Positions 52,433-60,750 of a stretch of DNA of 64,000 nt are shown here, piece after piece (position 1 is the stretch's first letter; each line of letters opens with the position of its first letter). Source of the stretch: Pseudomonas sp. MAG733B (lineage in GTDB: Bacteria; Pseudomonadota; Gammaproteobacteria; Pseudomonadales; Pseudomonadaceae); the NCBI RefSeq assembly GCF_036884845.1, contig NZ_CP145732.1, positions 3,162,001-3,226,000 on the forward strand. The letters run 5' to 3'. Position numbers and translations under genes: made by a program. A model generated the notes under the pieces. It did no database searches. It was not told where the DNA came from and saw nothing but the letters and a program-made list of their open reading frames with translations.

Positions 52433-53867
52433 AATCGCGCTGCAACTTGCGAATCAGCGTGCCGATGTCGATGCCCAGGTGCTGCGCAGCCTTGCGCTTG
52501 CTGCCGCACAGGTCCACGGCCTGGAGGATCACTTGGCGTTCGAACTGTTGAACCTGAAGTTTGAGGTTTTGCTCCGGGTTGTCTTGCGGCTCGTCCTCCA
52601 CGATGGAAGGTCTCGAGTGCGGCGGCGAGCGCTGCGGCTCTAGCAGTTCGGCCGGCAAGTGATGCTCCTGCGCTTCATCGTCGGCAAGCACCGCCAGCCG
52701 CTCGAAGATGTTCACCAGTTCCCGAATATTGCCCGGAAAGTCATAGCTCATCAGACGCTTGCGGCAGCCGGTCGACAGGCTCAGCGACGGCTCGCGGTCG
52801 CCATTGATGCGGCTCAGGAGAATATCGATCAGAAACGGCAAATCATCCCGGTGCTGGCGCAGCGGCGGAATTTCAACGGGCAGCACGGCGAGGCGATAGT
52901 AAAGGTCGGCACGAAACTCGCCGGTGCTCACCAAGTGGCGCAGGTCTTTGTTGGTGGCGGCGATGACCTGCACCTGTACGGTCTTGCTCAGGGGCGAGCC
53001 GACTGACTGGATGGTGCTGTCTTCGAGAAACTTCAATAACTTGGCCTGGACATGCAGGGGGATTTCGCCGATTTCGTCGAGAAACAATGTCCCGCCCGAG
53101 GCCGCCTCGATATAGCCTTGCTTGCCGCCCTGCAAGGCGCCGGTGAACGCGCCGCGCTCGTAGCCGAACATCTCCGATTCGAAAAGGCTCTCGGGAATGC
53201 TCCCGCAATTGACGTGAATGAACGGCCGGTCACCCCAACCGGCCGCCCGATGAATATGCCGGGCGATGGCGGTCTTGCCGACCCCCGGTTCACCCAGCAG
53301 CAACAACCGCGCGCGCCGGCGAAAAGCACGCACGCCGGTATCGGCGATGCTCGACAGTTGCGGGGAAAGATGCAGGGCATTGTCCTGAGGATCACGCAGG
53401 CCCTGGGGTTCCACCGGTCGGCTGCCAAGGGAGGTTCGACGCTGTGGCTGGCTGCCGTCGAAGTCTTTCTGGGTCAACATGCGGAACGGTTTTTCGTAAG
53501 CACCCGTGGGAATCGCATGCGTGCTGCTGAGCAGGACGCGACCTTCCCGCGAGCGGGTCAACGCGCTGTTGCCACCGCGATTCAACGCAGCCAGCAGATC
53601 ATCGTAATTCAAGGCCGAACGCTGGAAAAAATCACTTTCCGACAGCCCGACGGCTTGCTGTTTGGAGAGCCGGTTGACACGTTCGGCGGCCAGATTGAGA
53701 AAGCGCACCTGGCCTTCGCCGTCCGTCACGATCAACGCTTCGCTGAAGCTGTCGAGCAAGGCGTGCAGCGCTGGAGTTTGCAGCAGTGCACCCAGCACTT
53801 CAGTGCTGACATTGACCGAAGAACGCATGCCCATCTGCATGGTTGGGGGCAGGTTGGTATCTTTCAT
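52431..53867 (-). CDS. Sigma54-interacting transcriptional activator
   Basis: 478 residues. A PAS-like sensor (about 30-130) precedes an AAA+ domain with Walker A GEPGVGKT at 192-199, the sigma54-contact loop GAFTGA at 239-244, Walker B in GGTLFLDE and FPGNIREL near 377. A Fis-type helix-turn-helix ends the protein (KRKAAQHLGIDIGTLIRKL). No receiver domain, so activity is probably set by ligand or by its partner PAS protein. Its ATG overlaps that partner's stop (ATGA). It most likely drives the sigma54 promoter at 52270-52286. Confidence 0.93.
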   Translation of the reverse strand: MKDTNLPPTMQMGMRSSVNVSTEVLGALLQTPALHALLDSFSEALIVTDGEGQVRFLNLAAERVNRLSKQQAVGLSESDFFQRSALNYDDLLAALNRGGNSALTRSREGRVLLSSTHAIPTGAYEKPFRMLTQKDFDGSQPQRRTSLGSRPVEPQGLRDPQDNALHLSPQLSSIADTGVRAFRRRARLLLLGEPGVGKTAIARHIHRAAGWGDRPFIHVNCGSIPESLFESEMFGYERGAFTGALQGGKQGYIEAASGGTLFLDEIGEIPLHVQAKLLKFLEDSTIQSVGSPLSKTVQVQVIAATNKDLRHLVSTGEFRADLYYRLAVLPVEIPPLRQHRDDLPFLIDILLSRINGDREPSLSLSTGCRKRLMSYDFPGNIRELVNIFERLAVLADDEAQEHHLPAELLEPQRSPPHSRPSIVEDEPQDNPEQNLKLQVQQFERQVILQAVDLCGSKRKAAQHLGIDIGTLIRKLQRD

Positions 53868-54994
53868 GGGTGCAACTCTTCGGTGCGGCGAACGCCCTGG
53901 CTTTGGCGGAACACCGCAACCCGCCAGGCCACGCCTTCACGGATCAGGATGCGCGAACAATGCACATTGAACTGCCGTTCGCGCCCGCCAAGGCCCGGCA
54001 GGGGCAGGCTTTGCCAGGTGCGTTCGGGCAGTGCGTTGTCCAGCAACAGTCGAGCGATGCCTGCACCTTGGGTGATACCAAAGGTTTCTTCGAAGGCTGC
54101 GTTGCGCCATTGCGGTTGCAGGTGTTCATCGATCACCAGCACCGCGTCAGGCACTGCATCGAACACCCGGCGCAGGGCATCGATGCGTTGCTCGGCGTCG
54201 TGCTGCATGCGCAGTTCCTGGCTGACGTCGCGAATGCTGCCCCACATCCGCAACAACTGGCCGTTAACGATGGTCGCCCGTACGTCGTTTTCCACGTAGG
54301 CGGGCGAACCGTCATGGCGACGGTCCACCGACAGTGCGCAATCGACGCTGAACCCGGCTTCGATCAACCGCCGCACGAACTCTTCGTTGGCCGGGCTGCG
54401 CGGCCAGTACAGTCGCACGGGTTGCTGGTTGAAATCGACATCGGACGGCATCTCGTAGACATCGGCCATAGCACGGTTGCACAGGCGCCAGTGGGAGTCG
54501 TTTTCGAATACCTGGCGGACGATTTCATCCGGTGAATTGTTGATGTCCACCGCCTCGGCGAACTCGATGCACCAGTAGGCGACCTTGGCGCTCTGCAGCA
54601 TCTGGCTCATCACCTCATTGGCGTTGTGCATTTCCCGTAGCCGATGACCCAGAACCCCAAGCGGGATTTTCAATAGATGAAGACGTGCCGGTTGCACTGT
54701 CCGCCATTCCAGCAAGCCACTGGCAATCACGTGCAACAGCCCGCCGTTGTGGCGAATCAGGGTCAATTCCAGGCTGTGGATCTGTTCATCGGCAGGTGGG
54801 TTGGCAAACAGCGATTGCACAGTACGCATCGAGTCGACGCTGAAGATGCGTTCGATCGGCTGGTCGAGCAGTTCGTCGGGTGCATAACCCAATTGATCGC
54901 TCAGGCTGGCGGAAAGGTTGAGCAGGTGCCCGTCGGCACTCAGGGTACTGGCCAGAGGCTGGGCTTTTCTGGCCAGCAAATTCAGGATATCCAT
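53864..54994 (-). CDS. PAS-domain sensor protein without output domain
   Basis: 376 residues with three PAS-like units (about 5-110, 130-255 and 265-365). Seen motifs include LLNLSASLSDQLGYAPDELLDQPIERIF and WRNAAFEETFGITQGAGI. No kinase, cyclase, methyl-accepting or DNA-binding domain is present and no membrane segment. It is translationally coupled to the sigma54 activator, which also bears a PAS-like domain, so it is probably a cytoplasmic co-sensor acting on it through PAS contacts; that is inference. The 614-base gap upstream carries its promoter. Confidence 0.85.
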   Translation of the reverse strand: MDILNLLARKAQPLASTLSADGHLLNLSASLSDQLGYAPDELLDQPIERIFSVDSMRTVQSLFANPPADEQIHSLELTLIRHNGGLLHVIASGLLEWRTVQPARLHLLKIPLGVLGHRLREMHNANEVMSQMLQSAKVAYWCIEFAEAVDINNSPDEIVRQVFENDSHWRLCNRAMADVYEMPSDVDFNQQPVRLYWPRSPANEEFVRRLIEAGFSVDCALSVDRRHDGSPAYVENDVRATIVNGQLLRMWGSIRDVSQELRMQHDAEQRIDALRRVFDAVPDAVLVIDEHLQPQWRNAAFEETFGITQGAGIARLLLDNALPERTWQSLPLPGLGGRERQFNVHCSRILIREGVAWRVAVFRQSQGVRRTEELHP

Positions 54995-55349
54995 CGTTGG
55001 GTTGGCTCAATCTGGTTTATTGGGTTCCTGGATGAAAACCACAGGCAATAAAAAGCGGGCATTTCGCATGCCAACTCAAAAGCCTGTGAACAGGGAGCAA
55101 CGCAAGACAGGCGCTTCGTTGAGTGCTGTGATATTGCAGCGAAATGTGCATTTATGCAGCGCATGAGTCGAGCTTAATGCCCGTGAACTGGAGGCGGTTG
55201 GCATTCCGATGAGTGACTTGATGCGCATAGCATTTTTCAATCCAGCGGTATTTGCGACAGGATGAAATCGGTCTAAAAACAGCGGCCCACACCCCGGGTG
55301 TTTTGCTACTCTGAAGGTGTAGGTGAAAACGCAGACTGATGCGCAAGCG
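54995..55349. other. Non-coding gap, 5' part
   Basis: About 350 bases upstream of the PAS gene without a supported gene; it should carry that gene's promoter. The reading frames crossing it look like chance open frames: basic or atypical residue content and no ribosome sites. The plus-strand RNA candidate begins within or just after it. Confidence 0.4.
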
Positions 55350-55593
55350 GATAGCGAGGACGCGTGGGGCGCGCTCCGAAGGGTACACGGTTAGAAAGAT
55401 CTCCGCGCTGAGATCCAGCCCTTATGCCGTGTGAAGCAGGACAGTGCATATAGCTGTTTCTGTGAGAGTCCTGATAAACCTCGTAAGCCAGAGACCAGCG
55501 CTGGCCACCTACTAGGCTCTCGAAGCCTGCTTGTGCAGCTGTGCAATTTCAGCTCGCCAAGATCAAATGCCCCGCCTGCCGGGGCATTTGTTT
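55350..55593 (+). ncRNA. Candidate structured small RNA
   Basis: No gene is supported, yet the plus strand carries a chain of stems: GGACGCG/CGCG(c)TCC (55358-55377), ACACGG/CCGTGT enclosing GATCTC/GAGATC (55385-55432), CAGGAC/GTCCTG (55437-55473) and AGGCT/AGCCT (55514-55528). A strong terminator closes it at 55565-55589. The next plus-strand gene is about 640 bases away, so it would be a free-standing RNA. I could not match it to RsmX/Y/Z, CrcZ, 6S or tmRNA. The start point is uncertain. Confidence 0.4.
55565..55593 (+). terminator. Bidirectional hairpin terminator
   Basis: Perfect 10-base stem AAATGCCCCG/CGGGGCATTT with a 5-base loop, T-rich after it on the plus strand (TTTGTTTG). On the minus strand it lies just beyond the end of ohr and could end that gene too. 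Confidence 0.8.
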
Positions 55594-55608
55594 GTCCGCG
55601 CTATGCCA

Positions 55609-56028
55609 TCAAACCAGATTGATCGTCACGTCGATGTTGCCACGGGTAGCCTTGGAATACGGGCAGGTCTGGTGAGCGGCGTCCACCAGCGTGCGCGCCA
55701 GCACCGGGTCCACGCCCGGCAGGCTGACGTTCAGACGCGCCTGGAGGAAAAACGCATTGTCGGTCTTGCCCAGGTCTATCTCGGTTGCAACGCTGGTATC
55801 AGCCGGCAAACTGACTTTCAACGCGACCGCTGCCTTGCCCAGCGCACCGATGAAACAGGCCGACCAACCGGCACCCAGCAGTTGCTCGGGATTGGTGCCG
55901 CTGCCGGCAGAACCAGGCGGGGACAGCTTGATTTCCAGACGCCCGTCATCACTGCGCGATTCGCCCTGACGGCCGCCAGTGGTGACGGTCTTGCCGGTGT
56001 ACAGCACGGTTTCGATTTGATTGATCAT
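55609..56028 (-). CDS. ohr: Organic hydroperoxide resistance protein
   Basis: 139-residue OsmC/Ohr-family thiol peroxidase. The two redox cysteines are C58 (GWSACFIGAL) and C122 (HQTCPYSKATRGNIDV), both in the positions typical of Ohr. It reduces organic hydroperoxides using lipoylated or thiol partners. The ATG at 56028 has CAGGAG six bases upstream, better than the Met five codons before it. No ohrR gene is adjacent in the window. Confidence 0.93.
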   Translation of the reverse strand: MINQIETVLYTGKTVTTGGRQGESRSDDGRLEIKLSPPGSAGSGTNPEQLLGAGWSACFIGALGKAAVALKVSLPADTSVATEIDLGKTDNAFFLQARLNVSLPGVDPVLARTLVDAAHQTCPYSKATRGNIDVTINLV

Positions 56029-56232
56029 GAATGGCTCCTGCAAAGGTTGAACTTCGACCCGCGCACTTTTCCACCTTCATGTACGCCGTATGTGTCTTGA
56101 ACCGTCGGTTGTGTATCGCCGTGTAAGCGCGCCTGTCGTGAATACACAGCGATACAAATCATCAGCTGTTCACACAACGCCTGAGAGGCTTTTGTTAGGC
56201 TGCTGAGCCCGTTATTCAGCAGGCCAAAACCC

Positions 56233-56667
56233 ATGTTCAATATCCGTGTGATGACCCAGGACGACTACGATGCGGTCATCGATCTCATGCGCAGCACGCC
56301 GGGCATCTCATTGCGCGATGCCGACTCCCGCGAATCGACTGCGCGATATCTGCAACGCAATCCCGGCATGAGCTTCGTGGCTGAAGTCGACGGCACATTT
56401 TGCGGCTGCGTGATGTGCGGGCATGACGGTCGTCGGGGTTATCTCCAGCATTTGCTGGTGCTTCCCGAATTTCGTCGGCAGGGCGTCGCCAACGCACTGG
56501 TTGAGCGTTGCCTGTCGAGCCTTGAGCGCGAAGGCATCTTCAAATGTCACCTTGACGTGTTCAAGACCAACGAGGCAGCAGCCCGGTATTGGCAGGGGCA
56601 GGGGTGGCAGTTGCGCACGGATATTGATCGGTATTCGTTTATCCGTTCGGGGAATGCAAATGCGTAA
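56233..56667 (+). CDS. GNAT-family N-acetyltransferase
   Basis: 144 residues. The acetyl-CoA loop EFRRQGVANALV (about 78-89) and the hydrophobic strand LQHLLVLP before it are diagnostic of GNAT. The ends (NEAAARYWQGQGWQLR) are also typical of small-molecule or amine acetyltransferases of this type. The acceptor is unknown. It stands alone between ohr and a cupin gene. Confidence 0.88.
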   Translation: MFNIRVMTQDDYDAVIDLMRSTPGISLRDADSRESTARYLQRNPGMSFVAEVDGTFCGCVMCGHDGRRGYLQHLLVLPEFRRQGVANALVERCLSSLEREGIFKCHLDVFKTNEAAARYWQGQGWQLRTDIDRYSFIRSGNANA

Positions 56668-56688
56668 TGAGTTAGGTGCTCAAGCGCG

Positions 56689-57183
56689 TCACCAGTATTG
56701 CGTCAACGCGCCATCCACACCCTCCACCGGATCCTGTTCGGGAAACGGCAGTTTCGCGATGTTCGCCAGTTGTTCAGCGCTCGGCGCTTCTCGGCAAATA
56801 TCAGGACGCTGGCCCGGCGGGTAAGCCCCAACCACTAGAAAATCATCGCTCGCGCCCAGGTTGCAGTGACCGGTGCCGGCAGGCAGCAACACCACATCAC
56901 CCGGACCGACTTCCAGCACGTGTCCCTCCGGGCCACCGAGCATCAACCGTGCATGACCGCTGGCGATGCCCAGCACTTCATGACCCTCGGTGTGATAGTG
57001 GTGATAGCTGTAAACCCCGTCCCGCCACTGCGGCGGCCAGCCATTGGCGCTGAAGGTTTTCTCGAACAGCGCCGCCGGGTCGCTGCCTTCAATGACAATG
57101 GCCTTCGGGTAAACCAGCACCGGCAGGCGTGGGTTGTTGGGCACCCAGCCGTTGCGTTCAAGCAGCAAGATTTGAGCAGTCAT
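56689..57183 (-). CDS. Cupin-domain protein, YjlB-like
   Basis: 164 residues with a single cupin barrel. Metal ligands lie in HYHTEGHEVLGI (motif 1) and LPAGTGHCNLG (motif 2). Resembles the YjlB-type cupins of unknown catalytic role. AGGAGG lies seven bases before the ATG. Likely cytoplasmic. It ends 21 bases from the GNAT gene (convergent) and starts 33 bases downstream of the PLD-type membrane protein, so the latter two may be co-transcribed. Confidence 0.85.
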   Translation of the reverse strand: MTAQILLLERNGWVPNNPRLPVLVYPKAIVIEGSDPAALFEKTFSANGWPPQWRDGVYSYHHYHTEGHEVLGIASGHARLMLGGPEGHVLEVGPGDVVLLPAGTGHCNLGASDDFLVVGAYPPGQRPDICREAPSAEQLANIAKLPFPEQDPVEGVDGALTQYW

Positions 57184-57216
57184 GAGCGACCTCCTGAGCC
57201 TGGTGCATGTCTCGGG

Positions 57217-57435
57217 TTATTGCCGGGCCTGCGCCGACTGCGGGTTGTTCGCGATGTGCTTCGGCCCGGCCAAGGCCCAGGCGATCAACCCCAGCAACGG
57301 CACGAACACGATCACCACCATCCAGACGCCTCGGGTGCTCGCCTTGCCGTCGCTCTTGCGCAGCCGATTGATCGCCCACAATTCAATCAGTAGAAGAACA
57401 GCCGCGAGCACGATCCACGTTGTTTCAAATTGCAT
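57217..57435 (-). CDS. PLD nuclease N-terminal domain protein
   Basis: 72-residue membrane protein with two hydrophobic helices (WIVLAAVLLLIELWAI and VWMVVIVFVPLLGLIAWAL), the PLDc_N domain often found fused to cardiolipin synthases but here alone. AGGAGG precedes the ATG. It lies upstream of the cupin gene on the same strand. Function unknown. Confidence 0.85.
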   Translation of the reverse strand: MQFETTWIVLAAVLLLIELWAINRLRKSDGKASTRGVWMVVIVFVPLLGLIAWALAGPKHIANNPQSAQARQ

Positions 57436-57544
57436 GTGTCACCTCCTGATGGTCATTCAGTTAGGTGAGTGTGGGCGCGCAGGGTTCATTAAATTTGCGG
57501 ATTGCTGTGGCCGATCATGTCCTTACGACCGGCGTAGCAAACCC

Positions 57545-60001
57545 TTAGAAATCCACCGTCGCCGACAATTTCAGCGTCCGTGGTTCGCCCTGGGTCAGGT
57601 AATTGTTGGACGTAGAGGCCGAAGACCAGTACGCCTTGTTTGCCACGTTTTCGACGTTGGCGCGCAGGGTGATGTATTTGTCGTCGGCCTTGAAGCCGTA
57701 GCGGGCGCCGAGGTCGACGCGGGTCCAGGCCGGGATGCTCAGGCTGTTGGCGGCGTTCACGTATTCGCCGCCGGTGCGCAGCATGCGTCCGCTGAGGGCC
57801 GCGCCCTGGATGCCCGGCACGTCCCAGTCGGCGCCGAGGTTGTACTGGAAGCGCGGCACGCCTGCGGCGCGGTTGCCGTCGTTGAGGCCGTTGGAGGTTT
57901 TCTTCTGTTCGGTGTCCATCCAGGTCGCCCCGGCCAGCACACGCAGACCATCGAGCGGCTCGCCGAACACGTTCAGCTCAACGCCTTTGTTTATTTGCTC
58001 GCCGTCGACGCTGAAGGTCGGCAAGCGGTTGCCGGTGACGGTCGAGGTCGAGCTGTTCGGCATCTCGATGCGGTACACACCCAGCGTCGCGCCGAAGCTG
58101 TTCCAGTCCAGTTTTACCCCGGCCTCGGTCTGTTTGCTGCGGTTGGGGGCGAACACTTCGTTGGGGTTGGTGATGCCGGTGGACGGCGAGGTCGGGCCTT
58201 GTTGCAGGCCTTCGATGCGGTTGGCGTAGAAAGACACATGCTCCCACGGCTTGATCACCAAACCGTAGACCGGTGTGGTGATCGACTCTTCGTAGTTGGC
58301 GGTACGTGCACCGCTGGTGGTGTTCCACGCATCGGCTTCGATGGTCTGGCGGCGCACGCCGAGGGTCAGCAGGACGCGGTCGTCGATGAAGCCCAGGGTG
58401 TCGGAAACGGCGGCACTCTTGACTCGGGTTTTGCCGACGATGCGCGGGTCATGGATATCGCTGCCGAAATAGGTATTGGTCGGGCGCGGCACCTGGACCG
58501 GGTTGTACAAATTTCCGTTGACGCGGTTGGCCACCAGGATCGCTTCGAATGCCGAGCGCTGTTCACCCCAAGTGCCGGACAAACCGAAGTTCATCTGGTG
58601 CGTGACCGGGCCGGTATTGAAATGACCGTTCAAACCGGCGATCGCACTTTTGTTGTCTTCGTCGTGGGGCGAGTAGAGGAAGCCGACTTTGCCGCTGCCG
58701 TCGTTGGCGACGTACAGCGACGAATACTGGCCGTTTTCCCGGGTGTGCTTGGCGCCACCGCCAGCGTAGGCGGTCCAGTTGTCGTTGAGGTCGTACTCGG
58801 CGTTGACCATGCCGTAGGTGTCTTCGAGCTCCGACCAGGTCCAGTCCTGGGCGTAGTTGTCCTTGGCTGACGGTGCGTGCGGGACTTTGGTGCCGGTGGG
58901 GTAGACCACTGAGCGACCGTTGTTGATGCGTTGTTTTTGGTAGCCGAGGTCGGTGGAGACGCGCAGGCGCTCACCGCGATAATCCAGGCCGACAGCGATC
59001 AGCTGTGAGTGTTCGCTTTCATCATCCACGGCAGTATCGCCACCGTGCTGGGCGAGGTTGACCCGCGCGCCGAAGCGGTTGTCTTCACCGAAGCGCTGGC
59101 CGAGATCGATGTGCCCGCCGACCTGACTGTCACTGGCGTAATCGAGGGTCACGCTGCGGGTCGGGATGTCCTGCGCGCGCTTGGGCACCAGGTCGACGCT
59201 ACCGCCGATACCGCTGCCGCCCGGCGCGACACCGTTGATGAACGCGTTCGGGCCCTTGAACAGCTCGACCCGCTCCAACGCTTCGGTGGTGATGATCTGC
59301 CGTGGCAGCACGCCGTACAGGCCATTGAACGAAATGTCGTCGGTGGTCAACGGCAGACCGCGGATGGTGAACACCTGTGAGAAGTTGCCGAAGCCCGCGG
59401 ACTGGCGCACCGACGAGTCGTTGAGCAACACATCACCGACGGTTCGCGCCTGCTGATCCTCGATGGTCTTGGCGGTGTAGCTGACCACGCTGAACGGCAC
59501 GTCTTTGATATCGCGATTGCCCAGCACGCCCAGGCGCGCCGAACGGGCCACCTGACCACCGGCGTAGGTATCGGCTTCGGTGGCGATGCCACTGACCGTG
59601 GTGGCGCCCAGCTCCAGCGCCGCGCCGCTGTTGACCTGGGGCGCCACGGTGTAGCTGTCGGCGCCGGTGGCGATCAGCGAATAGCCGCTGCCTTGCAGCA
59701 ACCGGGCGAAACCGGACTGCACGGTGAAATTGCCTTGCAGGCCCTGGCTGTTTTGATCCTTCAGCAAACCTGCATCGAAAGACAACAACACGCCTGACTG
59801 CGCCGCGAACTGCGCCAATACGCTGGACAGCGAACCGGCGCCGATGGCGTAAGTGCGCGAAGCAGCGCTTTGGCTGGCTTCGGCGGCCCAGACGCCATGC
59901 GCGGGGGCCATAGCGGACAGGGCGATGGCCAGGCTCAGCGCATTCATGGGGATGCGGGCCGGACGGAGTTTGCTGCGGTTCGGGAGCGATCGGGAAGTCA
60001 T
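57545..60001 (-). CDS. TonB-dependent siderophore receptor with STN domain
   Basis: 818 residues. Signal region ends near VWA-AEA. An STN domain spans about 45-115 (YAIGAGSLSSVLAQFAAQSG), a plug about 140-250 (TIRGLPLTTDDISFNG, VELFKGPNAF, GGSVDLVPKRA), then the 22-strand barrel ending LKLSATVDF. Such receptors import ferric siderophores through TonB. The STN domain usually serves sigma/anti-sigma signalling, but no FecI/FecR pair lies beside this gene. The start at 60001 is chosen; Met19 at 59947 is an alternative. Ligand unknown. Confidence 0.93.
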   Translation of the reverse strand: MTSRSLPNRSKLRPARIPMNALSLAIALSAMAPAHGVWAAEASQSAASRTYAIGAGSLSSVLAQFAAQSGVLLSFDAGLLKDQNSQGLQGNFTVQSGFARLLQGSGYSLIATGADSYTVAPQVNSGAALELGATTVSGIATEADTYAGGQVARSARLGVLGNRDIKDVPFSVVSYTAKTIEDQQARTVGDVLLNDSSVRQSAGFGNFSQVFTIRGLPLTTDDISFNGLYGVLPRQIITTEALERVELFKGPNAFINGVAPGGSGIGGSVDLVPKRAQDIPTRSVTLDYASDSQVGGHIDLGQRFGEDNRFGARVNLAQHGGDTAVDDESEHSQLIAVGLDYRGERLRVSTDLGYQKQRINNGRSVVYPTGTKVPHAPSAKDNYAQDWTWSELEDTYGMVNAEYDLNDNWTAYAGGGAKHTRENGQYSSLYVANDGSGKVGFLYSPHDEDNKSAIAGLNGHFNTGPVTHQMNFGLSGTWGEQRSAFEAILVANRVNGNLYNPVQVPRPTNTYFGSDIHDPRIVGKTRVKSAAVSDTLGFIDDRVLLTLGVRRQTIEADAWNTTSGARTANYEESITTPVYGLVIKPWEHVSFYANRIEGLQQGPTSPSTGITNPNEVFAPNRSKQTEAGVKLDWNSFGATLGVYRIEMPNSSTSTVTGNRLPTFSVDGEQINKGVELNVFGEPLDGLRVLAGATWMDTEQKKTSNGLNDGNRAAGVPRFQYNLGADWDVPGIQGAALSGRMLRTGGEYVNAANSLSIPAWTRVDLGARYGFKADDKYITLRANVENVANKAYWSSASTSNNYLTQGEPRTLKLSATVDF

Positions 60002-60268
60002 TCGGCAATGCCTGTGGGTACAAAGGAAAAAGGAGAATTTCCCTACACACCGAACGACCGCGAAAAAGGTATCAGCAAAAGTTGAAAATATTATCGAGCG
60101 TCGCTCACCGGCCCGTGTATCTGAACGTATCTCCCTTGCCAACCGCTACTTGCGCATACAAAACAGCCCCGGGAGGACACGAACGTGATACACGCCGGCC
60201 GCGTAATGGGGCTGCCGCACAACGGCATCCCGCGCATTTTTTTACCCCGCGCTCATTGGAGAATTGCG

Positions 60269-60736
60269 ATGTCCCGAAATAACAAAACCAACGCCGCCAG
60301 CCTGCTCGGCGTCGCCATCGTCGCCGCGGCACTCACCGCTTTCGCTGGTTTGTCTCAGGCCCAAGAGACCAAACCAGCCGCCGACGCCGGCCAGGCTCCC
60401 GCCAAGAGTTGGCAGACCGGCATCAAGCGTACCGATCTGGTGCGTCATGACCTCGATGTAGAAGGTCGGGAAGTGATTCAGGTGCTGGTCGATTTCGATC
60501 CGGGTGTCGCGTCGCCGAAGCACTCGCACCCGGGTGTCGAAGTCGCCCACGTGATTTCCGGGACCTTCGAGTACGAACTTGAAGGTCAGCCGAACGTGAC
60601 GCTCAAGGCCGGCGACTCGTTGTACATCCCGGCCGGCACCGTGCACAAGGCGAAGAACGTCGGCACCGTCAAGGCTTCGGAGCTGGCCACCTACATCGTC
60701 AAGAAAGACACGCCGCTGTTGAAAATCGAGCAGTAA
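60269..60736 (+). CDS. Periplasmic cupin-domain protein
   Basis: 155 residues from the ATG at 60269, which has GGAG seven to eight bases upstream. A signal peptide (LLGVAIVAAALTAFAGLSQA) is followed by one cupin domain with HSHPGVEVAHVISGTFEYEL (motif 1) and YIPAGTVHKAKN (motif 2). Exported, metal-binding fold; function unknown. Divergent from the receptor across 267 bases, so the promoters of both lie there. Confidence 0.88.
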   Translation: MSRNNKTNAASLLGVAIVAAALTAFAGLSQAQETKPAADAGQAPAKSWQTGIKRTDLVRHDLDVEGREVIQVLVDFDPGVASPKHSHPGVEVAHVISGTFEYELEGQPNVTLKAGDSLYIPAGTVHKAKNVGTVKASELATYIVKKDTPLLKIEQ

Positions 60737-60750
60737 GCGCTCGGGACTGC

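Noticed and set aside
55152..55388. Short minus-strand ORF of 78 codons in the gap beside the PAS gene
   Set aside because: No ribosome site, very basic and low-complexity product, and it overlaps the structured RNA candidate.
60040..60110. Fur box upstream of the TonB receptor at 57545-60001
   Set aside because: The only candidate (GATAATATTTTC on the minus strand) matches one half site. It is too weak to list as a feature, though iron control remains likely.
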